The notes under the pieces: model-generated | Told to the model about the DNA's origin: nothing | Seen by the model: the letters and a program-made list of their open reading frames with translations, nothing else | Database searches by the model: none | Assembly (NCBI RefSeq): GCF_005503625.1 | Contig: NZ_SCMX01000060.1 | Span: forward strand, 1 to 43,767 | Direction: 5' to 3' | Source of the DNA: Cupriavidus sp. 2SB | GTDB taxonomy: Bacteria > Pseudomonadota > Gammaproteobacteria > Burkholderiales > Burkholderiaceae | Length of the DNA: 43,767 nt | Made by a program: the position numbers and the translations under genes | Shown: piece after piece, positions 32,187 to 38,323 of the stretch | How positions within the stretch are numbered: position 1 is the stretch's first letter | Layout of the letters: each line of letters begins with the position of its first letter

Positions 32187-33137
32187 ATGACCTACCCCCT
32201 TGTTTTTATCGACGGCGACCAGGGCACCACCGGCCTGCAGATCCATGAACGCCTGCGCGGCCGCGACGATCTTCGCCTGCTGACGCTCCCCGCCGGCCAG
32301 CGCAAGGACCCGCGCGCCCGCGCCGAAGCCATCAACAGTTGCGATATCGCCATCCTGTGCCTGCCCGATGCGGCCGCACGCGAGGCCGTGGCATCCATCG
32401 TCAATCCGGATGTGCGCGTGATCGATGCCAGTTCGGCGCACCGCACGCAAGCCGGTTGGACCTACGGTTTCCCGGAAATGGCCGAAGGCCAGTCGCAGCG
32501 GATTGCCAGCGCACTGCGCGTCACCAATCCTGGCTGCTATCCCACCGGTGCGATCTCGCTGTTGCGCCCCCTGGCAAAGGCCGGCCTGCTGCCAGACAAC
32601 TACCCGATCACCATCCATGCGGTGTCGGGCTATTCGGGCGGCGGACGCGCAGCGGTGGAAACCTACGAAGGACCCGATGCTGCACAGGCCCTGCCCTTCC
32701 AGGTCTATGGATTGGAACTCGCGCACAAGCACGCGCCTGAAATCCAGTTGCACGCGGGTCTGGCTCGCCGCCCCATCTTCGTGCCGTCCTATGGCGCGTT
32801 CCGGCAAGGTATTGTGCTGACCGTCGCGCTGGAACTGGATCTGCTCGCACCGGGCACCGATATCGAGACACTGCACGCCACGCTCCAAGAGCATTACGCG
32901 GGCGCTCGTCATGTCGAGGTATTGCCACTCGCCGAATCCTCCGCGCTCAAGCGTCTCGATCCGCAAGCGCTGAACGGCACCAACGACCTGCGCCTGGGCG
33001 TCTTCGGCAATCGTGAACATGGACAGGTGTTGCTGGCCGCCGTGTTCGACAACCTCGGCAAGGGCGCGTCCGGCGCTGCAGTGCAGAACCTCGACCTTAT
33101 GCTCGGCGCCGCGACGGCGGTGCAGCAGGCGGCCTGA
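32187..33137 (+). CDS. argC: N-acetyl-gamma-glutamyl-phosphate reductase (type 2)
   Basis: 316 residues, the shorter type 2 ArgC. It reduces N-acetylglutamyl phosphate with NADPH to the semialdehyde in arginine (ornithine) synthesis. Visible features are the N-terminal dinucleotide motif FIDGDQGTTGLQIHERL, the DASSAHR segment, and the catalytic Cys at 117 in VTNPGCYPTG. The SGYSGGGR loop and the HAPEIQ histidine follow. It is divergent from a LysR regulator, and its end overlaps the next LysR gene by 41 bases. Burkholderiaceae often carry a second argC elsewhere, so this copy may serve a specific pathway rather than general arginine synthesis. Confidence 0.93.
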   Translation: MTYPLVFIDGDQGTTGLQIHERLRGRDDLRLLTLPAGQRKDPRARAEAINSCDIAILCLPDAAAREAVASIVNPDVRVIDASSAHRTQAGWTYGFPEMAEGQSQRIASALRVTNPGCYPTGAISLLRPLAKAGLLPDNYPITIHAVSGYSGGGRAAVETYEGPDAAQALPFQVYGLELAHKHAPEIQLHAGLARRPIFVPSYGAFRQGIVLTVALELDLLAPGTDIETLHATLQEHYAGARHVEVLPLAESSALKRLDPQALNGTNDLRLGVFGNREHGQVLLAAVFDNLGKGASGAAVQNLDLMLGAATAVQQAA

Positions 33138-34020
33138 CCAGTTCCTGCTCCAGAAATTGCATCAATGCCTGCACGCGCGCGGTACGTCCGCGCCGTGTGG
33201 GCACGAGCAGTGTCACGGGTGCGCTGTCAAACGCCCAATCCGGCAGCACGCGCACCAGCCTGCCGCGCGCCACGGCCTCGGTGACATCCCACTCCGAGCG
33301 CAGCACCAGCCCCAATCCCTGCTCCGCCCAATGGCGCGCGATGCTGCCGTCATTGCTGGTATAGGCCGGTACGACACGCACGGTATCGGGCTTTCCCGAC
33401 AGGGACGGACGACACCGCCACAGCGTCACGTCCTCGTCGTTCTCGCGGATGCAGATACACGCATGATCAAGCAGATCGCGCGGCACCGTTGGCGTTCCGT
33501 GCTGGCGCAGATATTTCGGACTCGCACATAGCCAGCGCGCATTCGGTGCGAGCGTGCGGGCAATCCACGACGAATCGCGTACCGCGCCGATATGGATCAC
33601 GGCGTCCGAATCGTGGCGGTCGGGCCATGGCGTTTCGCGCAAGTCCAACTGCAGCCGCAGACCCTTGTGGATTTGCGCAAAACGCGCGAGCAGCGGGGCG
33701 ATGTGTTGCCGTCCGTAGCCGAACGGCGCGGCGATGCGCAGCGTGCCCGTCAGCGCGCTGTCCTCGCGCCGAAACGATTCCGGCAGCGCATTGAGTTGCG
33801 CAAGAATCGCCGCGCCTTCCCGTGCGAAGCGTTCGCCTTCGGCTGTCAGACTCAGTCGCCGCGCCGTGCGCGTGGCCAGCGCGAGCCCCAGGCTCGCCTC
33901 CAGCTTGCGCAGTCGCGCAGACAACGCAGGCGGCGTCACATTCAGTGCGCGCGCCGCCGCACTCAGCGAAGGCCACTGCGCCAGCGCCTCCACCAGCCGC
34001 AAATCCTCGATCTGGATCAT
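33097..34020 (-). CDS. LysR-family transcriptional regulator
   Basis: 307 residues: winged helix (about 5-62; LNVTPPALSARLRKLEASLG region) and an effector-binding domain of the GcvA/CrgA-like type (about 90-295, with TLRIAAPFGYGRQHIAPLL). The ATG at 34020 follows GAAGTGA. It is divergent from the D-serine dehydratase-like gene, with 94 bases between them, and is its likely regulator. The Pro/Ala/Arg-rich tail PPAAPPSRRRA overlaps the convergent argC end. Confidence 0.9.
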   Translation of the reverse strand: MIQIEDLRLVEALAQWPSLSAAARALNVTPPALSARLRKLEASLGLALATRTARRLSLTAEGERFAREGAAILAQLNALPESFRREDSALTGTLRIAAPFGYGRQHIAPLLARFAQIHKGLRLQLDLRETPWPDRHDSDAVIHIGAVRDSSWIARTLAPNARWLCASPKYLRQHGTPTVPRDLLDHACICIRENDEDVTLWRCRPSLSGKPDTVRVVPAYTSNDGSIARHWAEQGLGLVLRSEWDVTEAVARGRLVRVLPDWAFDSAPVTLLVPTRRGRTARVQALMQFLEQELVRPPAAPPSRRRA

Positions 34021-34114
34021 TCACTTCTGCTTAACGATTGATGTTCCAAAATTTAACCACAGGTGGCGTTATCGCGCCTACAGTGGGAACCTCCGCAATC
34101 CCCACGCACACGCC

Positions 34115-35278
34115 ATGACCGCTTCCGCTGCCGCGCCCATGCAACTGACGCAACTGGAAACCCCGGCCGCCATCATCGACACCCCGCGCATGCTGCGCAA
34201 CATCCGCCACATGCAGGCGCGCATGGATGCACTGGGCGTGCGCTTTCGTCCGCACGTCAAGACCAGCAAGTGTTCTCCGGTGGTACGCGCGCAGATCGCG
34301 GCGGGGGCCACCGGCATCACTGTCTCTACGCTGAAGGAGGCCGCCCACTTCTTTGACGATGGCACTACGGACATCCTTTATGGTGTGGGAATGGTGGCGA
34401 CCAAGCTGCCGCAAGCACTCGCGCTGCGTCGTCGTGGATGCGACCTCAAGATCGTGACGGACAGCGTCGATTCGGCGCGCGCCATCGTCGCGTTCGGTAC
34501 GGAACATGACGAAGCATTCGAAGTGTGGATCGAGATCGATACCGACGGCCACCGCTCCGGCATCCGTCCCGATGAAACCGCGCTGATCGATGTGGCCACG
34601 GTGCTGCACGAAGGTGGCGCACGGTTGGGCGGCGTGATGACGCATGCGGGCTCCAGCTACGACCTCGATACGCCCGAGGCATTGGCCGCAATGGCCGAGC
34701 AGGAGCGCGCCGGTTGCGTGCGCGCCGCCGAACGGCTGCGCGCAGCGGGATTGCCTTGCCCGGTGGTCAGCGTCGGCTCCACCCCTACGGCCCTCTCGGC
34801 CGCCAGCCTGCATGGCGTCACCGAAGTGCGCGCCGGTGTCTATGTCTTCTTCGATCTCGTGATGCACAACGTCGGGGTCTGCGGCACCGATGATCTCGCG
34901 CTCAGCGTGCTGACCACCGTGATCGGGCATCAGGCGGAGAAAGGCTGGGCCATTGTCGATGCGGGCTGGATGGCGATGAGCCGGGATCGCGGCACGCAAA
35001 AGCAGAAGCACGACTTCGCCTATGGTCAGGTCTGCAGCCTCGATGGCACGGTGCTGCCGGGCTATGTCCTGAGCGGCGCCAATCAGGAACACGGCATCCT
35101 GTCGCGCGAAGGCGGTGAAAGCAACAAGGACGCCGATATCGCCAGGCGCTTCCCCATCGGCACGATGCTGCGTATCCTTCCCAATCACGCCTGCGCAACC
35201 GGTGCGCAGTTCCCCTCGTATCAAGCGCTTGCCGAGGACGGCGAGATCACGGAATGGAGCCGCCTGCATGGATGGTAA
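34115..35278 (+). CDS. PLP-dependent D-serine dehydratase / D-threonine aldolase-like enzyme (DSD1 family)
   Basis: 387 residues: alanine-racemase-type TIM barrel (about 12-245) with the PLP lysine in RFRPHVKTSK (about 50), followed by a C-terminal D-serine-dehydratase-like domain. The zinc-site motif PNHACAT near the end is characteristic of eukaryotic-type D-serine dehydratase and D-threonine aldolase. Such enzymes convert D-serine to pyruvate and ammonia via aminoacrylate, or cleave D-threonine to glycine and acetaldehyde; the exact activity cannot be read from sequence. The start at 34115 matches family length; open frame upstream lies over the LysR gene. The stop overlaps the next gene by 11 bases, a RidA protein, which supports a dehydratase because RidA clears the aminoacrylate intermediate. 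Confidence 0.88.
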   Translation: MTASAAAPMQLTQLETPAAIIDTPRMLRNIRHMQARMDALGVRFRPHVKTSKCSPVVRAQIAAGATGITVSTLKEAAHFFDDGTTDILYGVGMVATKLPQALALRRRGCDLKIVTDSVDSARAIVAFGTEHDEAFEVWIEIDTDGHRSGIRPDETALIDVATVLHEGGARLGGVMTHAGSSYDLDTPEALAAMAEQERAGCVRAAERLRAAGLPCPVVSVGSTPTALSAASLHGVTEVRAGVYVFFDLVMHNVGVCGTDDLALSVLTTVIGHQAEKGWAIVDAGWMAMSRDRGTQKQKHDFAYGQVCSLDGTVLPGYVLSGANQEHGILSREGGESNKDADIARRFPIGTMLRILPNHACATGAQFPSYQALAEDGEITEWSRLHGW

Positions 35279-35678
35279 TCACAAGCAACGCGATGGCGCA
35301 GTCCGCACCATCCAGCCCGCCACGATGGCAGCGCCCGGCGGCCACTACAGCCACGCGACCGTGGCCAACGGCATGGTCTTCGTGTCCGGACAGTTGCCCG
35401 TCACAGTGGACGGCCACAAACTCGTCGATGCCTCGTTCGAAGCGCAGGCGCAACAGGTGCTGGACAACGTGAAGGCCGCACTGGTTGCCGCAGGCAGTGG
35501 CATCGAGGGACTGGCGCAGGTACGCGTCTATGTGGACGACATCGAGAACTGGCCCGCCTTCAACAAGGTCTACGCGGCGTGGATCGGCGAGGCGCGTCCC
35601 GCGCGCGCCGTGGTGCCCACTGGTGCGCTGCACTATGGATTCAAGATCGAGGTGGAAGCGGTCGGCGTGGTGCTGTAG
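35268..35678 (+). CDS. RidA-family enamine/imine deaminase
   Basis: 136 residues, classical RidA length. Motifs: HYSHATVANGMVFVSGQLPV (20 residues), the AQQVLDNVKAAL helix, VYVDDIENWPAFNKVY and the active Arg in RPARAVVPTGAL with Glu in IEVEAVG. RidA proteins hydrolyse 2-aminoacrylate and related imines to keto acids in the cytoplasm. The ATG at 35268 overlaps the dehydratase end and has GGAG at good spacing, so it is translationally coupled and presumably protects against the dehydratase intermediate. Its TAG stop (35676-35678) is immediately followed, in the same frame, by the remnant of a MarR gene. Confidence 0.9.
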   Translation: MDGNHKQRDGAVRTIQPATMAAPGGHYSHATVANGMVFVSGQLPVTVDGHKLVDASFEAQAQQVLDNVKAALVAAGSGIEGLAQVRVYVDDIENWPAFNKVYAAWIGEARPARAVVPTGALHYGFKIEVEAVGVVL

Positions 35679-36122
35679 GCTGCCGATCTGAAACCGCACA
35701 ACATCAATCTGCAGGCATGGCGCATTCTTGCCGCGCTGCGCCATGAAGATCATCAGCGGCTCTCGGATCTGGCGAGCCATACTGGCGCCGAGCTTTCCTA
35801 TCTGTCCCGGGCGGTCGTTGCACTGGAGGAACGCGGCTTTCTCCGCCGCGATGCGTCAGCGGAAGACAAGCGCAACATCCACATGTCACTGACGCCTGCA
35901 GGCCGCGCCATCGTTGCGGAGTTGGCACCGCGCGCGTGGGACATCGAACGAGCGTCGGTGTCGGGTGTGTCGCCGGAAGAGCTGGCGGCAACGTTGAAAA
36001 CCTTGCGCGCCATTTTTTCGAATCTCGTCGATGGCTGCCAGGGTGCTACGGGCGTCAATCGCAAGCTGACCGTGGCGCGCCGGGTTCGTAGCAAGGAGAT
36101 TCAGGATGAGACCGAGGCATAG
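35679..36122 (+). pseudogene. MarR-family regulator, 5'-truncated
   Basis: From the codon after the RidA stop, the frame reads AADLKPHNINLQAWRILAAL, then RHEDHQRLSDLASHTGAELS, YLSRAVVALEERGFLRRDAS and AEDKRNIHMSLTPAGR, an unmistakable MarR winged helix with its D-K-R wing, followed by the C-terminal helices up to 36122. There is no ATG, GTG or TTG until the Met at 35883, well past the recognition helix, and the first dimerisation helix is missing. So the 5' end has been lost, unless a CTG at 35688 is used with coupling to RidA. It is treated as a pseudogene; conservation of the rest argues for a recent loss. Confidence 0.75.
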
Positions 36123-36145
36123 AGCAACGCCGCTGCCGCCGCAAA

Positions 36146-36167
36146 ATATGTGACATAGATCACATAT
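36146..36167. promoter_or_regulatory. CRP-type palindrome TGTGA-N6-TCACA
   Basis: A 22-base palindrome with 8-bp perfect arms (ATATGTGA / TCACATAT) and a 6-base spacer, matching the full CRP/Vfr consensus core. It lies about 84 bases upstream of the ATG at 36241, in an AT-rich gap, so it could activate that gene. An FNR site would need TTGAT-N4-ATCAA, which this is not. Confidence 0.65.
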
Positions 36168-36185
36168 ACGCCTTAACTCACGTCC

Positions 36186-36220
36186 CTATGACAATACGCG
36201 ATGCTAGGATGTTGTCATAG
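36186..36220. promoter_or_regulatory. Perfect 9-bp inverted repeat, probable autoregulatory operator
   Basis: CTATGACAA (36186-36194) and TTGTCATAG (36212-36220) are exact inverted copies, centres 26 bases apart. A third, one-mismatch copy of the half-site context (GATGTTGACATA against GATGTTGTCATA) ends at the start codon at 36241. The next gene has an N-terminal helix-turn-helix, so self-regulation is plausible. TAGGAT (36205-36210) between the arms could be a -10 element. Confidence 0.6.
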
Positions 36221-36240
36221 ACGACGATGGATGTTGACAT

Positions 36241-37272
36241 ATGCGTACAGATCCAAGCATGGCTCGGTTCCTGGCGGCACAGTTTGCTGATAAGGCGGAG
36301 GTTGCGCTCGCCGCTCCGCTACAGGAGGCAAGGGGTATCTCACGCCAGGCAGCCACAGCATTGCTGGGCCGCATGGTGAAAAACGGTTTGCTGGTGCCAG
36401 GCACGGGGCAACGTCCGAAAACGTACTTTCTGGGCATATTGAAGGACGTTAGCAAGGAATTCCTGTTGGACGGCCTGGAGGAACACGTTGTTTGGGCGGA
36501 GTACCTGAAGCCCGTCCTGACTGACCTGCTCACCCCAGAGGCTCTGAATGTTTGGGAGTACGGCGTGACCGAGATGATCAACAACGCTATTGATCACTCC
36601 CAGGGCACGAAGCTGAAGGTCCAGCTCTACGCCAACGTGGCATTCACAAGTTGCTACATCGGTGACGATGGGGAGGGTATCTTTCGAAGAATCACCCGGC
36701 TGTGCAATCTTCCAGATGAGCGCCAGGCCATTCTGGAGTTAGCCAAGGGCAAGCTAACCACCGATCCCACCCACCACTCCGGCGAAGGCATTTTCTTTTC
36801 TTCCAGGGCATTCGATAACTACCGGATTCTGTCCAATGGGCTGACGTTCGACCATGTGCATGACGAGCCGGACTTCCTGCTCGAACACGGGCGAGGTGAA
36901 AGCTATGGCACGACGGTCTTCCTCCGTCACGGCAATGCATGCACCCGGACGTTACGCGAGGTGTTTGATCAGTTCGCAGAGCCTGATGAGTACACGTTCA
37001 GCAAGACCATCGTGCCGGTGAGGCTTGCCAGGATGGGTGCGGAAAGCCTCGTCTCCCGATCGCAAGCACAACGATTGCTTGCGCGCATCGACAAGTTCAA
37101 GACGGTGATCCTGGACTTTGAAGGCGTCGAGACCGTTGGGCAGGCATTCGCAGATGAGATCTTCCGCGTATTTCAGGCGGGACATCCCGATGTGGAATTG
37201 CACCATCAGAAAGCCAACGATCAGATTCTATGGATGATCAAGCGGGCGATTGCGCACGGAGCGCAGCGTTAG
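36241..37272 (+). CDS. HTH - GHKL-type ATPase - STAS-like (DUF4325) protein
   Basis: 343 residues. About 1-65 looks like a winged helix (ISRQAATALLGRMVKNGLLV, then GTGQRPKTYFL). About 100-235 resembles a GHKL/anti-sigma-type ATPase: N box YGVTEMINNAIDHS, G1-like CYIGDDGEGIF, later HHSGEGIFFSSRAFD. About 265-335 resembles the STAS-like domain DUF4325: RLLARIDKFKTVILDFEGVE, VGQAFADEIFRVF. These modules are known separately from phosphorelay and partner-switching systems; their union in one chain suggests a self-contained DNA-binding switch gated by ATP, but no function is known to me. No ribosome binding site precedes the ATG (possibly leaderless); the next Met is at 36259. GC is low for the window (29 of 60 in 36781-36840), pointing to transfer. 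Confidence 0.75.
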   Translation: MRTDPSMARFLAAQFADKAEVALAAPLQEARGISRQAATALLGRMVKNGLLVPGTGQRPKTYFLGILKDVSKEFLLDGLEEHVVWAEYLKPVLTDLLTPEALNVWEYGVTEMINNAIDHSQGTKLKVQLYANVAFTSCYIGDDGEGIFRRITRLCNLPDERQAILELAKGKLTTDPTHHSGEGIFFSSRAFDNYRILSNGLTFDHVHDEPDFLLEHGRGESYGTTVFLRHGNACTRTLREVFDQFAEPDEYTFSKTIVPVRLARMGAESLVSRSQAQRLLARIDKFKTVILDFEGVETVGQAFADEIFRVFQAGHPDVELHHQKANDQILWMIKRAIAHGAQR

Positions 37273-37348
37273 CGGTGCTGCCATTTTTCGAGAGGGAACG
37301 GCTGCTTGCCGTTGCTGTGCTGCCTCGCCGCTCCCTCCCGCCATTCCC

Positions 37349-38323
37349 TCAAAACGTATGCTTCACCCCCAGCATTGCCCCCAACTGATTGCCACCCGGC
37401 GAAGCTGCAGCGCCCGGATTGCTGCTGACTGACTGCGCCAGTTGGCCGCTGTTGTTGATATAGCCCGCCGTGGCATACACGGCCGTACGCTTCGAGAAGC
37501 TGTACGTACCGCGCACCGCATAGAGCCACGCCTTGTTGGCGCTGTCGTGATAGCGCTGGTGATAGACCTGCCCTGCCACGTTGAAGGCCGGCGTCAGGTC
37601 GTACGAACCACCGAGCCATAACAGATCGCTGCGCGGCGCCGTCGGATTGCCGTCGTTGTCGTGCCGCAGCCAGCCTACCCCGGCCTTGACCCGATCGAAC
37701 AGCGTATAGGCGCTGAGCGACAACCTGTCGTCCTTTCTCCCACTGCTGGTGAGTCCGGCAAAGGCGCCCGGCCCGCCGCGCCATGAATCGTAGGCGGCGG
37801 CCACGCCGAAGCGCGAGGTCTCGTACATCAACAGCGCCGACCACTCGCGGCAAGCCTTGGAATCGGCGGGATTCTCGCCCGCGCAATTCGTGCTGCCGGG
37901 GCTTGGCGCGGCCACCGCCGCATCACGGCCGAAGCTGTAGGTGGCGCCAACCGTCAGCCCACCGAACTTGCCCTTGTACGAGATGGCATTGTCGGCGCGC
38001 GAGTTGGGAATCGTCGGGTCCAGCGCACCCGATCCGAATGTGTTCGGACCCAGGATGTCGGAATCCAGCGTGGCCCAGAACATCATCGTGTACTGGCGAC
38101 CGAAGGCCACCTGTCCCCAGTTGCCCGACAATCCCACCCATGCCTGCCGGCCGAACAGCCGGTTGCCGAAGTTCGCCACGCCGGTGTCCGGTGCGAAACC
38201 GGATTCGAGAACGAACTGCGATTTGAGTCCGCCGCCAAGATCTTCGGTGCCACGCAAGCCCCAGCGCGAAGGCACCGAGGCGGAGAGATTCGGCATGCGC
38301 GCCACCGTGTTCTGCGTCGTCGG
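37349..38323 (-). pseudogene. Gram-negative porin (Burkholderia type), 5'-truncated
   Basis: The frame following the UvrA-like stop reads PTTQNTVARMPNLSASVPSR and continues SRWGLRGTEDLGGGLKSQFV, the conserved first-third of Burkholderia-type trimeric porins. It runs to the normal C-terminal signature ending GAMLGVKHTF with a terminal Phe. The signal peptide and the first beta strands (about 40-45 residues) are missing, and no start codon with a signal follows. A GTG at 38305 opens a frame but would give a cytoplasmic porin. The L3 loop and remaining strands are intact, so the loss is probably recent. It starts directly behind the TAG stop of the preceding gene, as the MarR remnant does behind ridA. 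Confidence 0.8.

Noticed and set aside
34031..35269. Long open frame (412 codons) on the minus strand
   Set aside because: Complete antisense shadow of the D-serine dehydratase-like gene, with His/Arg-rich nonsense composition.
36146..36167. Palindrome as an FNR/anaerobox
   Set aside because: FNR needs TTGAT-N4-ATCAA; the site matches CRP spacing and core instead.
37297..37313. Hairpin AACGGC/GCCGTT after the ATPase-STAS gene as a terminator
   Set aside because: Six-base stem with no T tract on either strand; too weak to call.
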